Shown here one piece after another: positions 29,454 to 40,471 of a DNA stretch of 64,000 bases (within the stretch, counting starts at the first letter, position 1; each line of letters begins with the position of its first letter). Position numbers and translations under genes: made by a program. The notes beneath the pieces are model-generated. The model saw only the letters and a list, made by a program, of their open reading frames with translations, was not told the DNA's origin and did not search any database. This DNA comes from Marinobacterium_A aestuariivivens (GTDB taxonomy: Bacteria > Pseudomonadota > Gammaproteobacteria > Pseudomonadales > Balneatricaceae), in NCBI RefSeq assembly GCF_042661465.1, contig NZ_JBHSWE010000001.1:3968001-4032000 (forward strand), in the 5' to 3' direction.

Positions 29454-30554
29454 TCACTCCTGAACTGAGACGGCAAGGGTTTCGCCCGGCTGGGCCAGGC
29501 GCTCGATCATCTTGCGGACGGCGCGCAGCTGCGGGGCGTTGTGGCTGAAGTAGTCGGGATCGCTCGCCTGCGGGGACGAGTAGCCCCAGAAGTCCCAGCA
29601 GCCTTCCGGGTTCAGCGGCGCGCCGTTGGACGGCTCCACCTGAGGATAGAGCATGATCAGGTCGTTGGCTTCGGCGATGCGGTTGTAGCCGGTCTGGCCA
29701 TAATACTTGTCGCCGATGACCGCGGCCCCCTGTTTGCAGCCGTGGAAGACCACATGCACCGGACAACTGCGGTGGGTCTTGCAGACCGCCGGGGCATAGA
29801 CATAGGCGGTATCGCTCATGCTGGTGGTGGCGCTGTCGATAAACTCGGACTGATCGAAGGCGACGATCTTGCTGCTGAGGCTGTCGGCCGGGGGCTTCAG
29901 CTGGTCGTAGATCTGATTCAGGATGCGCCCCGACTGCTCGAAATCGCAGTCGTTGATGAAGGGCGGGGCGGTGACCGGGCAGCGGCTATCGGTATCATTG
30001 TCGGTGATCAGCGCATGGCCGGCATCGACACTGGTGTCGTACTGGATCGAGGTCTCCGGTACGCCGGCGGCGAGAAAGAAGGCATAGGTCTGATCGACCA
30101 CCGTGGTGGTCACCGTTTTGTCGTTTTGGCCGCTGAAGATGTAGATGCGGTCATCCCGGAGGTTGTCGAGCGGGTCGATGGCGCCGCTTTCGGCCAGCTC
30201 GGACGCCAGCCGAACCAGATGCGGGGTATTGGGCCCGACGCCCGGGGTCAGCGGATTCATGCAGGTGGTCGTGGCGTTGACCACCAGGGTATTGCCGGCC
30301 CAGGACTTCGCGCACAGATAGGGGCCGCCGGCGACGATGCCGGCACCGACCATGATGTCGGAAAACACCACGTAGAGCTGCGAGGCCATGAAGGCACCGG
30401 AGGAGAGCCCGGAAACCGAGGTCTTTTCGATATCGGCGCCGTAGGCGGGCAGACGGGCCGCGTCGGCCAGCACGGTGGCCGGGCCGGTCAGGCAAGCAAG
30501 CAAGAGCAACAGCCGGGCCGCAAGGCACCGGATCCAGCGGGTTTGGCGTTTCAT
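29454..30554 (-). CDS. phaZ: Secreted short-chain PHA (PHB) depolymerase, catalytic type 2
   Basis: A 366-residue protein with a signal peptide (residues 1-~31, ending VLADA). The lipase box is GLSSG in VSGLSSGAFMASQL (~48-61). The oxyanion-hole motif VVFHGCKQG comes after the lipase box, as in type 2 catalytic domains such as the periplasmic PhaZ1 of Rhodospirillum rubrum. No linker or substrate-binding domain follows, so it would act on soluble, amorphous or periplasmic oligomers rather than crystalline granules. Confidence 0.8.
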   Translation of the reverse strand: MKRQTRWIRCLAARLLLLLACLTGPATVLADAARLPAYGADIEKTSVSGLSSGAFMASQLYVVFSDIMVGAGIVAGGPYLCAKSWAGNTLVVNATTTCMNPLTPGVGPNTPHLVRLASELAESGAIDPLDNLRDDRIYIFSGQNDKTVTTTVVDQTYAFFLAAGVPETSIQYDTSVDAGHALITDNDTDSRCPVTAPPFINDCDFEQSGRILNQIYDQLKPPADSLSSKIVAFDQSEFIDSATTSMSDTAYVYAPAVCKTHRSCPVHVVFHGCKQGAAVIGDKYYGQTGYNRIAEANDLIMLYPQVEPSNGAPLNPEGCWDFWGYSSPQASDPDYFSHNAPQLRAVRKMIERLAQPGETLAVSVQE

Positions 30555-30823
30555 TTTCAGTGACCTGTCCTTGAGTCGGGGGGGGATCTGTGAGTATTAC
30601 GCAACTGCACAAAAAACAGTGTAGACGCTTGCACCGGCGTTGGAAGAAATTTCAAACAAATGTTCTTTGCGATGCCCGGCGCGACCGTTGGACTTTCCGG
30701 ATCGCGACATGCATGGGCCCTTTCCGGTACCCGATGCGACAGTTGCCGGCACGTGGCTTGAATCCGGCCCCCGATCCCGGTAGACAGGTGCCAGACAATC
30801 ATCCGAACGACGAGGAAAGGGCC

Positions 30824-31384
30824 ATGGCCGACGATTACACCCTGGAAAGCTTCGTGGAAGATCTGCGCCGCATCCTGGGCGAGACGCAGGACGAGGCCTC
30901 CATTCTCAAACAGGTGGGGCCGCTGGCGCGCAGAGCAGCGCTGTCACCGGCCTGGCGCTCGGATGACCAGTACATCGCCGATCCGGAACTGGGCTTCGGC
31001 TCGACCCTGCTGCATGTCGAGCCGGACGACAGTCTCTTTATCGTCGCCGACAGCTGGCTGCCGGGGCGCGGTGTCAATGCCCACGACCACGGTACCTGGG
31101 CGGTGGTGGTCGGCGTCGATGGCGACGAGCGCAATATACTCTGGGAACGCGTCGACGACGGGTCAAGACCTGGTCATGCCGAGCTGAGGCGACTGGATGA
31201 GCGCGTGATCGCGCGGGGCGATGTGCTGCTGGTGCCCGAAGGCAGTATCCACAGCGTGGTCAACGAAACGGCGCGTACAACGCTGTCGTTTCACGTCTAT
31301 GGCCGGCATCTGAACCAGACCGGACGTTCGCAGTTCGACCCCGAGACCCGCACCGAAAAGCCGTTCCTGATCGAAACGCGCTGA
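30824..31384 (+). CDS. Cysteine/3-mercaptopropionate dioxygenase-like cupin
   Basis: A 186-residue cupin. Iron ligands are the two histidines of NAHDHGTW and the one in GSIHSVVN, the 3-His facial set of thiol dioxygenases. It lacks the obvious Cys-Tyr cross-link partner of mammalian cysteine dioxygenase, pointing to the bacterial 3-mercaptopropionate or broad-thiol type. The ATG at 30824 (after GAGGAAAGG) was chosen over an upstream in-frame start because of that ribosome site and the family length. Confidence 0.75.
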   Translation: MADDYTLESFVEDLRRILGETQDEASILKQVGPLARRAALSPAWRSDDQYIADPELGFGSTLLHVEPDDSLFIVADSWLPGRGVNAHDHGTWAVVVGVDGDERNILWERVDDGSRPGHAELRRLDERVIARGDVLLVPEGSIHSVVNETARTTLSFHVYGRHLNQTGRSQFDPETRTEKPFLIETR

Positions 31385-31394
31385 CGCCGGGCAG

Positions 31395-32156
31395 TCAGTT
31401 GCGGATACGATAGCCGCTGCGGAAGATCCAGCGAATCAGGCCCAGGCACAGCAGCATGAACAGCAGCGTCATGCCGAGGCTGATGGCGACATTGACATCG
31501 GCCACGCCGTAAAAGGACCAGCGGAAGCCGCTGATCAGGTAGACCACCGGGTTGAACAGCGTCAGCGACTGCCAGGGCTCGGGCAGCATGTTGATCGAGT
31601 AGAAGGCGCCGCCGAGAAAGGTCAGCGGCGTGATCACCATCAGCGGAATGACCTGCAGTTTCTGGAAATCGTCGGCCCAGATGCCGATGATGAACCCGAA
31701 CAGGCTGAAGGTGACCGCCGTCAGCAGCAGAAAGCCGAGCATCCACAGCGGGTGGGCGATGGAGTAGTCGACGAAGACCCGGGCGGTGACCAGGATCAGC
31801 GCACCGAGAATGACCGACTTGGTCGCAGCCGCACCGACGTAGCCGATCACGATCTCCAGTGGCGAGACCGGTGCCGAGAGCACCTCGTAGATGGTGCCGG
31901 AAAATTTCGGGAAAAAGATGCCAAAGGAGGCGTTGGAGATGCTTTCGCTCAACAGCGAGAGCATCAGCAGGCCCGGAATGATGAAGGCGCCGTAGCCGAT
32001 GCCGTCGATCTCGCCCATACGGCTGCCGATGGCGGTGCCGAAAACGATGAAATAGAGCGAGGTCGAGAGCACCGGCGAAGCGATGCTCTGCATCAGCGTG
32101 CGTCCGGTGCGCGCCATCTCGAAACGGTAGATTGCCTTGATGCCGTGGATATTCAT
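31395..32156 (-). CDS. ABC-2 type exporter permease (YadH-like)
   Basis: A 253-residue protein with six hydrophobic segments and an ABC-2 membrane domain (AFIIPGLLMLSLL, LTFLGGAFYSINMLPEPWQ). E. coli YadH is 256 residues. It pairs with the ATPase at 32329. The exported substrate is unknown. The start at 32156 gives MNIHGIKAIYRFEM. A repeat element separates it from the ATPase gene although both belong to one operon. Confidence 0.8.
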   Translation of the reverse strand: MNIHGIKAIYRFEMARTGRTLMQSIASPVLSTSLYFIVFGTAIGSRMGEIDGIGYGAFIIPGLLMLSLLSESISNASFGIFFPKFSGTIYEVLSAPVSPLEIVIGYVGAAATKSVILGALILVTARVFVDYSIAHPLWMLGFLLLTAVTFSLFGFIIGIWADDFQKLQVIPLMVITPLTFLGGAFYSINMLPEPWQSLTLFNPVVYLISGFRWSFYGVADVNVAISLGMTLLFMLLCLGLIRWIFRSGYRIRN

Positions 32157-32159
32157 GGT

Positions 32160-32290
32160 CTGCCGCCAATGTGTAGGATGGGACAAGCGATGCGGTGGAG
32201 TAACCTGTCCGTTACCGCAGCGTTCGGGCTTCGCGGACCCATCATATCGATCGTCGTGCCGATCGATTGGGTTCGGGTGGCAGAACGTAA
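32160..32290. repeat. ATCGATC-N8-GATCGAT repeat, copy 3
   Basis: Core palindrome at 32246-32267 with the family flanks TCGCGGACCCATC and TTGGGTTCGG, preceded by GTAGGATGGGA. It sits inside the ABC operon between ATPase and permease genes. Confidence 0.65.
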
Positions 32291-32328
32291 AATCGACGTG
32301 CGACCCGCGACCCACAGCGCCTTGCCCT

Positions 32329-33255
<927 letters not shown>

Positions 33256-33396
33256 GCTGTTTCCCTGTACGCTGGATCAGTCAAGAGTGTAGACCGTGGT
33301 GACGAAGTCGGCGGACTGGCTCGATGTTGCCGATTTTCTTTTGTCTCGCTGCAGAGCACTTATACTTACGACAGAGTTCAAGCCGGGAGAACGACA

Positions 33397-33822
33397 ATGG
33401 AGCCAGGCGCTATAGAGGATTACATGAGTACCGAGTTTGCGGTCATCACGCCGGAAATGCCGGTCGACGTCGCATCCGCCAAGCTGATCCAGAAAGAGAT
33501 GCTCGGGGGCCCGGTCGTCGACGAGGTGGGCAGGCTGGTTGGCTGGATTTCGGAGCAGGAATGCCTGCAGGTGACGGTCCAGGTGGTCTATTACAACCAG
33601 CGGGTGGCAACGGTACGGGATATCATGCGCACCGATGTACTGACGGTGTCGCCGAACGACCATCCCCTCGATCTTGCCCAGCAGATGCTGAGCAAACCGC
33701 CGAAGCCCAAGAACTACCCCGTCGTCGACCGCCATGGAAAAGTCATTGGCGTCATCTCCCGGCGCCATGTGCTGAAGATGCTGCTGCGGAAAATGACGGA
33801 GCAGTCGAAGAAACCTGCCTGA
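33397..33822 (+). CDS. Tandem CBS-domain protein
   Basis: A 141-residue protein made only of two CBS domains (~8-60, ending in GGPVVDEVGRLVGWIS; ~72-130, ending in NYPVVDRHGKVIGVIS). Such stand-alone pairs bind adenine nucleotides and regulate partner proteins. No partner is evident from the neighbours. The start at 33397 (MEPGAIEDYM) follows a GGGAGA site. Confidence 0.8.
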   Translation: MEPGAIEDYMSTEFAVITPEMPVDVASAKLIQKEMLGGPVVDEVGRLVGWISEQECLQVTVQVVYYNQRVATVRDIMRTDVLTVSPNDHPLDLAQQMLSKPPKPKNYPVVDRHGKVIGVISRRHVLKMLLRKMTEQSKKPA

Positions 33823-33951
33823 CTACCGTTAAGGGCACGGGGTTCAGGCTCTTGTCGTCTAAGTGCGATATCGGCAACAGTCTGTTGTCTGGATAGCCCC
33901 TGCTGCTGCTCCTATACTGCGTCGCTCCCAATCGTGCAGCGAATCTTTGCC

Positions 33952-34974
33952 ATGACCCTGAAACTCACGGTCGTCGACCAGTCGCCGGTGCCCGGCAAGC
34001 CGCAGGACATTTCGCCCGTGGCATTGTCGGCGCAACTCGCCAAGGCCTGCGACGCGGCCGGTTATCACCGTTACTGGCTGGCCGAGCACCACAACAGCCT
34101 CAATTTCGCCGGGCCCAGTCCCGAGGTGCTGATCAGCCATATCGCCAGTGTCACCGAGCGCATCCGTGTCGGCAGCGGCGGTGTGATGCTGCCGCACTAC
34201 AGCCCCTACAAGGTGGCCGAGCAGTTCCGGCTGCTCGAAACGCTGTTCCCGGGCCGGATCGACCTGGGGGTCGGGCGGGCACCGGGTGGCGACGGCCTGG
34301 CCAGCCATGCGCTGGCCTATCCCCATGCCCAGGCGCATGAGGATCATTACCCGCAGCAGGCGATGCTGCTGAAGGGCTTTCTGGCCGGCGGGATTCCGGC
34401 CCATCACCCGTACCATGATCTCAGGGTGATGCCGGACGACAGCCCCTGTCCCGAACTCTGGATGCTGGGCTCTAGCGGAGGCAGCGCGGCGCTCGCCGGC
34501 CAGGTCGGCATGAACATGGCGCTGGCGCTCTTTATCGGCCCTGAGGACCGGCCGGTGAGCATCGTCGACGAATATCGCGCGGCCTGGCGCGAGGCCGGCC
34601 ATACCGGCGAGCCGAAGGTGCTGATCGCGGTCTCGGCGGTCTGTGCCGGCAGCCGGGAAGAGGCGGAATATCTCGCGTCGCCCCAGGTGTACTGGAAGGT
34701 CAAGGCGTTTCGCCACGGGGTGCGCGACGCGATCAGCTCGCCTGAGGAGGCGCTGAATCGCAGGGCGAAACTCAGTCCGTCGGACCAGGCCTATTTCGAT
34801 CAGACACTGGCCTCGGTAGTCTGTGGCGCGCCGCAGGAGTGCCGGGAGCGGCTGGCGGCCATCGCCGACCGTTACGGCAGCGACGAGGTGGGGATCGTCA
34901 CCGTGACCCACGACTTCGCCGACCGGCTGCGAAGCTACCAGCTGCTTGTAGGCGCCGCGCCCCGCAGCGAATGA
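33952..34974 (+). CDS. Luciferase-like (LLM) flavin-dependent oxidoreductase
   Basis: A 340-residue bacterial-luciferase-like TIM barrel of the MsnO8 type (HRYWLAEHHNS, RIRVGSGGVMLPHYSPYKVAEQF, GRIDLGVGRAPGGD). The ATG at 33952 is used; an upstream GTG at 33934 is also in frame. The last eight residues (VGAAPRSE) and the stop codon are encoded by the first unit of the REP-like repeat at 34948. Substrate unknown. Confidence 0.8.
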   Translation: MTLKLTVVDQSPVPGKPQDISPVALSAQLAKACDAAGYHRYWLAEHHNSLNFAGPSPEVLISHIASVTERIRVGSGGVMLPHYSPYKVAEQFRLLETLFPGRIDLGVGRAPGGDGLASHALAYPHAQAHEDHYPQQAMLLKGFLAGGIPAHHPYHDLRVMPDDSPCPELWMLGSSGGSAALAGQVGMNMALALFIGPEDRPVSIVDEYRAAWREAGHTGEPKVLIAVSAVCAGSREEAEYLASPQVYWKVKAFRHGVRDAISSPEEALNRRAKLSPSDQAYFDQTLASVVCGAPQECRERLAAIADRYGSDEVGIVTVTHDFADRLRSYQLLVGAAPRSE

Positions 34975-35107
34975 TGCTGGATCATGGCGGTTGTTCGCAA
35001 CGGGGCGTCGCTCCTACGTGAAGGTTGCGTGCTTTTGTAGGAGCCGTGCCCCGCGACGAATGATGCTGGATCATGGCGGTTATTCGCAACGGGGCGTTGC
35101 TCCTACG
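34948..35107. repeat. Tandem pair of REP-like units
   Basis: Two ~70 bp units, 34948-35018 and 35037-35106, each run from GTAGG to CCTAC and share the internal block GCGAATGATGCTGGATCATG with few differences. The first overlaps the end of the LLM gene and the second abuts the stop of liuE. Confidence 0.75.
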
Positions 35108-35109
35108 GA

Positions 35110-36015
35110 CTATCGGCCGCAGCCCATCGCCTGGCCGACCTTGGAGCCGTTGGCGCGGCCGATCCGGCCGGTGATCCAGTGGCCGGTCTCGACCAGCCTG
35201 CCGAGGTCGATGCCGGTCTCGATGCCGAGTCCCTGCAGCAGGTAGACCACGTCCTCGCTGGCGACGTTGCCCGAGGCGCCGCTGGCGTAGGGGCAGCCGC
35301 CAAGGCCCGCGACCGAGCTGTCGATCACCGCCAGCCCCTCTTCCAGTACCGCATAGAGGTTGGCCAGCGCCTGGCCGTAGGTGTCGTGGAAATGGGCGGC
35401 GAGCTGCGCCAGCGGCACCGCCTTCGCCACCGCTTCGAGCATTCGCTTGGCCTTCAGCGGCGTGCCGACGCCGATGGTGTCGCCGAGCGAAATCTCGTAG
35501 CAGCCCATATCGAGCAGCTCGCGCGACACGGCGGCGACCTGCTCGGGGGCGATCTCGCCCGCGTAGGGACAGCCCAGCACGGTCGAGACATAGCCGCGTA
35601 CCCGGATGTCGGCGGCTTTGGCCGCGTCGATCACCGGCGCGAAGCGCTCGAGACTTTCCGCGATCGAGCAGTTGATGTTCTTCTGCGTGAACGCTTCGGA
35701 GGCGGCGGTAAAGACCGCCACCTCGGAGACTCCGGCTTCCCGGGCCCCCTCGAAGCCCTTCAGGTTCGGCGTCAGGGCGGCGTAGACAACGCCCGGCCGG
35801 CGTTGCAGGCCCGCCATCACCTCGGCGGCATCGCCCATCTGCGGCACCCACTTCGGCGAGACGAAGCTAGCCGCCTCGATATGCCGCAGGCCGGCGGCGC
35901 CGAGGCGGTCGATCAGCTCCAGCTTGACCTCGGTGGCGATGGTGCCCGGTTCGTTCTGCAGGCCGTCGCGGGGGCCGACCTCGACGACGCGCACCTGTTT
36001 CGGCAGGGCCATCAT
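35110..36015 (-). CDS. liuE: Hydroxymethylglutaryl-CoA lyase
   Basis: A 301-residue lyase that splits HMG-CoA into acetoacetate and acetyl-CoA, the last step of the leucine pathway encoded here. The start motif VEVGPRDGLQNE, metal-binding AHFHDTYGQ and active-site loop GLGGCPYASGASGN are all present. The ATG at 36015 overlaps the TGA of liuD (ATGA), so translation is coupled. Confidence 0.92.
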   Translation of the reverse strand: MMALPKQVRVVEVGPRDGLQNEPGTIATEVKLELIDRLGAAGLRHIEAASFVSPKWVPQMGDAAEVMAGLQRRPGVVYAALTPNLKGFEGAREAGVSEVAVFTAASEAFTQKNINCSIAESLERFAPVIDAAKAADIRVRGYVSTVLGCPYAGEIAPEQVAAVSRELLDMGCYEISLGDTIGVGTPLKAKRMLEAVAKAVPLAQLAAHFHDTYGQALANLYAVLEEGLAVIDSSVAGLGGCPYASGASGNVASEDVVYLLQGLGIETGIDLGRLVETGHWITGRIGRANGSKVGQAMGCGR

Positions 36016-38005
36016 GAGGCCTCCTCGACGTCGATCTCCAGCGCCACCAGTTCGGCGCCTTCGGAGACCAGATCGCCTTCACCGAAGAAGATGTCGCTGA
36101 CGACGCCGTCCTCGGGAGCCTTGATCGAGTGCTCCATCTTCATCGCCTCCATCACCACCAGGGTGTCGCCCTTGTGCACCGACTGGCCCGGCTTGACCAG
36201 CACCGCGACCACGGAGCCGTTCATCGGTGCGGCCAGCGACGCATCGCCCTGGTGCTCGGATTCGCCGAAGGTTTCGCGATGCAGGCGACAGACGAACTGC
36301 TCGCCCTGATCCATCAGCGTCAGCTCGTCGCCGTGGCGATAGCCGTATACCGTCAGGCGATGGCCGTTGATCACCACATCGAGACGGTCGCCGTCGACAC
36401 GGGGCGAGACCCGGTAGCGGGCGTCACCGATGCAGATCTCGTATTCGCCGGCCTGTCCGAGGATCTTCAGCTCCTGGATCTGCTCGCCGACGGCCAGCTG
36501 CATCGGCCGGGCGTACTGCGAGTTCAGGCGCCAGCTGTTCTGACGGCCGAACGGGGACCAGGGATCGCTGTCGCTGATGCGCTGGCCGCGCTCGCCTTCG
36601 AGAAAGATGCAGGCGGCCATCAGCAGGCAGTAGTCGGTATCGAGTGTCGCGGCCGGAAACAGCAACGCGCGGTGCCTGTCGATAAAGCCGGTATCCAGCG
36701 ATGCCTGACGGAACGGCTCGGCCAGCGCCAGGTTGCGCAGGAAGCGCACGTTGGTCTTGAGACCGCCGATGCGATACTCCTCGAGGGCCTGGGCCAGGCG
36801 TGACAGGGCGCGTTCGCGGCTGTCGTCCCAGACGATCAGCTTGGCGATCATCGGGTCGTAGTAGACGCTGACCTCGTCGCCCTCGATGACACCGGTGTCG
36901 ACCCGTACATGGCGGTTTTCGGCCGGGGTACGCAGGTAGCGCAGGGTGCCGGTGGCAGGCAGGAAGTCGTGGTCCGGATCCTCGGCATAGATGCGCGCCT
37001 CGAAGGCATGGCCGTCGAGGCGGATCTCCTCCTGCTTCAGCGGCAGCGGCTCGCCGGCGGCGACGCGCAGCTGCCACTCGACCAGGTCCTGGCCGGTGAT
37101 CATCTCGGTGACCGGATGTTCGACCTGCAAACGGGTGTTCATCTCCATGAAGTAGAAGGAGCCGTCGACGTCGTAGAGGAACTCGACGGTGCCGGCCCCG
37201 ACATAGTCGATCGCCTGGGCCGCCCGCACGGCGGCTTCGCCCATGGCATGGCGGGTGGCATCGGACAGGCCGGGCGCCGGCGCTTCCTCGATCACTTTCT
37301 GGTGGCGGCGCTGCACCGAGCAGTCGCGCTCGGACAGGTAGACGCCGTTGCCCCTTGAGTCGCAGAACACCTGGATCTCGACATGGCGCGGCTGGGTCAG
37401 GTATTTCTCGATCAGCATGTCCGGGTTGCCGAAGGCGTTCTTCGCCTCGCGGCAGGCCGAAACCAGCGCCTCGTCGAACGCATCCAGCGACTCGACCACG
37501 CGCATCCCCTTGCCGCCGCCGCCGGCGACCGCCTTGAGCAGCAGCGGGAAGCCGCATTTTTCCGCTTTTTTCTTCAGCAGTGCGGGATCCTGGTCGGCGC
37601 CGTGGTAACCGGGCACCAGCGGCACGCCGGCGTCCTGCATGATCGCCTTGGCGGCGGACTTGGAACCCATGGCCGCGATAGCCGAGGCCGGCGGGCCGAT
37701 GAAGACGATGCCGTTGTCCTCGCAGGCCCGGGCGAAGTCGGTGTTCTCCGACAGGAAGCCGTAGCCGGGATGGATCGCCTGGGCGCCGGAGGCCCGGCGA
37801 TCTCGATGATCCTGTCGGCGCGCAGATAGCTTTCGCCGACTGGTGCGGGGCCGAGCAGGAAGGCCTCGTCGGCCATGGCCACGTGGCGGGCATTGGCGTC
37901 GGCCTCGGAGTAGACCGCGACACAGCGGATGCCGAGGCGGTGCGCCGTCTTGATCACCCGGCAGGCGATCTCCCCTCTATTCGCTATCAGTATCTTATTG
38001 AACAT
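36012..38005 (-). CDS. liuD: Methylcrotonyl-CoA carboxylase alpha (biotin) subunit (one frameshift)
   Basis: About 664 residues when rebuilt. Biotin carboxylase occupies ~1-445 (start FNKILIANRGEIACRV, ATP loop GGGGKGMR, EMNTRLQVEHPVTE). A BT-type middle region and a C-terminal biotinyl domain follow, with AMKMEH. The frame breaks at 37791-37798; one added base restores IIEIARASGAQAIHPGYGF. It sits between liuC and liuE in the liu operon and works with LiuB. Confidence 0.93.
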
Positions 38006-38011
38006 GGCTGT

Positions 38012-38806
38012 TTATTCCTCGATCCAGTTCGGCGCGCGTTTCTGCAGGAAGGCACTCAAGCCCTCCTGGCCCTCTTCGCTGACGCGGATATCGGCGATGC
38101 GCCGCGCAGTGTCGTCGATCAGTGCCGGGTCGATCGCCTTGCCGCTGACGGCGAAGACCAGGTCCTTGGCCGCCTGCATTGCCCGCGGGCCGTTGCGCCG
38201 CAGTGCCTGCAGCAGCTCCTCGAGCTTCGGTTCGAGGCCGTCGTTGTCGGCGACCACCTCGTGCACCAGGCCGAACTCTCGGGCCTGTTCGGCGCTGAAG
38301 GGCTCCGCGGTCTGGAAATAGCGCCGTGCACGGCGCTCGCCGATGGCGCGCACCACATAGGGACTGATGGTCGCCGGGGTCAGGCCGATGCGCACTTCCG
38401 ACAGGCAGAAGCGGCTGGCCTGGGTGGCGACGACGATATCGCAGCAGGCTGCCAGCCCCACGGCGCCGCCGAAGGCCGCGCCCTGCACCAGGGCGATGGT
38501 CGGCTTCGACAGGCCGTTCAGGGTCGACATCAGCCGCGCCAGGCCGGCCGCGTCCTCGAGGTTTTCCTGGTGGCTGTTGGCGGCCATGCGCTTCATCCAG
38601 TTGAAGTCGGCGCCGGCGGAGAAATTCTTGCCGTTCGAGGCCAGTACCAGGGCCCGGACGTCGGCGTTGCCGTCGATCTCCCGCAGCACCTCGGTCAGGC
38701 GGGCAATGATGGCGTCGTCGAAGGCGTTGTGGATCTCGGGCCGGTTCAGGGTCACCCGGGCGATACCTTGCGGGTCGATTTCGAGCAGTACTGTTTCCTG
38801 ACTCAT
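38012..38806 (-). CDS. liuC: Methylglutaconyl-CoA hydratase (crotonase family)
   Basis: A 264-residue crotonase-fold enzyme with the oxyanion motifs FSAGADFNWM (~60-70) and VQGAAFGGAVGLAACCDI (~110-125). It hydrates 3-methylglutaconyl-CoA to HMG-CoA. Position between liuB and liuD fixes the role better than sequence alone. Confidence 0.9.
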   Translation of the reverse strand: MSQETVLLEIDPQGIARVTLNRPEIHNAFDDAIIARLTEVLREIDGNADVRALVLASNGKNFSAGADFNWMKRMAANSHQENLEDAAGLARLMSTLNGLSKPTIALVQGAAFGGAVGLAACCDIVVATQASRFCLSEVRIGLTPATISPYVVRAIGERRARRYFQTAEPFSAEQAREFGLVHEVVADNDGLEPKLEELLQALRRNGPRAMQAAKDLVFAVSGKAIDPALIDDTARRIADIRVSEEGQEGLSAFLQKRAPNWIEE

Positions 38807-38829
38807 GGGAGGCTCCTTACATCCGCTCT

Positions 38830-40437
38830 TTACATTCGAAAAACGCCGAACCGGGTCTCGCCGACCGGCTTGTTCAGCGCCGCCGACAGGCCCATGCCGA
38901 TAACATCGCGCGTCTGGGCCGGGTCGATGACGCCGTCATCCCAGAGGCGGGCGCTGGCGTAGTAGGGGTGGCCCTGGGCATCGTAAGTACTGATGATTTG
39001 TTGTTTGAAAGCTTGCTCATCTTCGGCCGACCAGCTCTTTTCCTTGCGCTCAAGGCCGTCGCGCTTGACGGTCGCCAGCACGCCGGCGGCCTGCTCGCCG
39101 CCCATCACCGAGATGCGGGCATTGGGCCACATCCAGAGGAAGTCGGGGCTGTAGGCGCGGCCGCACATGCCGTAGTTGCCGGCGCCGAAGCTGCCGCCGA
39201 TCAGTACGGTAAGCTTGGGCACATCGGCGCAGGCCACCGCCGTGACCATCTTGGCGCCGTGCTTGGCGATGCCTTCGGATTCGGCCTTGCGCCCGACCAT
39301 GAAGCCGGTGATGTTCTGCAGGAACAGCAGCGGAATGCGGCGCTGGCAGCACAGCTCGATGAAGTGGGCGCCTTTCTGCGCCGAATCTCCGAACAGGATG
39401 CCGTTGTTGGCAACGATGCCGACCGGATAGCCGTGGATATGGGCGAAGCCGGTCACCAGGGTGGTGCCGTAGAGCTTCTTGAACTCGTCGAAATCGGAGC
39501 CGTCGACGATACGGGCGATCACCTCGCGCACGTCGAACGGTTTTTTCAGATCGGTGCCGACGATGCCGTAGAGCTCCTCGCTGTCGTACAGCGGGGCCTG
39601 CACCGGTTTGATGGCCAGGTCCATCGGCTTGCGCCGGTTCAGGTTGGCGACACAGGTGCGGGCGATCTGCAGCGCATGCAGATCGTTCTCGGCGTAATGG
39701 TCGGCCACACCCGAGACCTTGCAGTGCACATCGGCGCCGCCGAGATCCTCGGCCGAGACCTCTTCACCGGTCGCGGCCTTCACCAGCGGCGGGCCGGCGA
39801 GGAAGATGGTGCCCTGGTTGCGCACGATGATCGACTCGTCGGCCATCGCCGGCACATAGGCGCCGCCGGCGGTGCAAAGTCCCATCACCACGGCGATCTG
39901 GGCGATACCCTTGGCGGACATCCGCGCCTGGTTGTAGAAGATGCGGCCGAAATGGTCGCGGTCGGGGAACACCTCGTCCTGGCGCGGCAGGTTGGCGCCG
40001 CCGGAATCGACCAGGTAGAGGCAGGGCAGGTGGTTGCGTTCGGCGATCTCCTGGGCCCGCAGATGCTTTTTCACCGTCAGCGGAAAATAGGTGCCGCCCT
40101 TCACGGTGGCGTCGTTGGCGATGATCATGCACTCGGTGCCGGACACCCGGCCGATACCGGTGATGATGCCGGCCGCCGGCACGTCGTCGTCATAGACACC
40201 GTAGGCCGCCAGCTGGGACAGTTCGAGGAAGGGCGAGCCCTCGTCCAGCAGGCGATTGATGCGCTCGCGCGGCAGCAGCTTGCCTCGGGCGGTGTGTCGC
40301 GCCTGGTAAGCGGGGCCGCCTCCCAGTTCGATGGCGGCGACCTTCTCGCGCAGGTCGCCGACCGCATCCGCCATGCTTTCGAAGTTGCTGCCAAAGTCCT
40401 CGGCGCGCGGATTGATCTTGCTCTGTAGTACTGTCAT
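38830..40437 (-). CDS. liuB: Methylcrotonyl-CoA carboxylase beta subunit
   Basis: A 535-residue carboxyltransferase, normal for MCC beta. It shows CLYLVDSGGANLPRQDEVFPD, MGLCTAGGAYVPAM and GGSFGAGNYGMCGRAYSP, diagnostic of methylcrotonyl rather than propionyl carboxylases. The gene is intact and lies downstream of liuA. Confidence 0.94.
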   Translation of the reverse strand: MTVLQSKINPRAEDFGSNFESMADAVGDLREKVAAIELGGGPAYQARHTARGKLLPRERINRLLDEGSPFLELSQLAAYGVYDDDVPAAGIITGIGRVSGTECMIIANDATVKGGTYFPLTVKKHLRAQEIAERNHLPCLYLVDSGGANLPRQDEVFPDRDHFGRIFYNQARMSAKGIAQIAVVMGLCTAGGAYVPAMADESIIVRNQGTIFLAGPPLVKAATGEEVSAEDLGGADVHCKVSGVADHYAENDLHALQIARTCVANLNRRKPMDLAIKPVQAPLYDSEELYGIVGTDLKKPFDVREVIARIVDGSDFDEFKKLYGTTLVTGFAHIHGYPVGIVANNGILFGDSAQKGAHFIELCCQRRIPLLFLQNITGFMVGRKAESEGIAKHGAKMVTAVACADVPKLTVLIGGSFGAGNYGMCGRAYSPDFLWMWPNARISVMGGEQAAGVLATVKRDGLERKEKSWSAEDEQAFKQQIISTYDAQGHPYYASARLWDDGVIDPAQTRDVIGMGLSAALNKPVGETRFGVFRM

Positions 40438-40471
40438 TTCACACTCCTCGACATTCCGGCGCAGGCAAATT

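Noticed and set aside
38968..40428. 486-codon plus-strand open frame opposite liuB
   Set aside because: The minus-strand gene is a full-length, intact MCC beta; the opposite frame is low-complexity histidine/glycine/aspartate-rich shadow.
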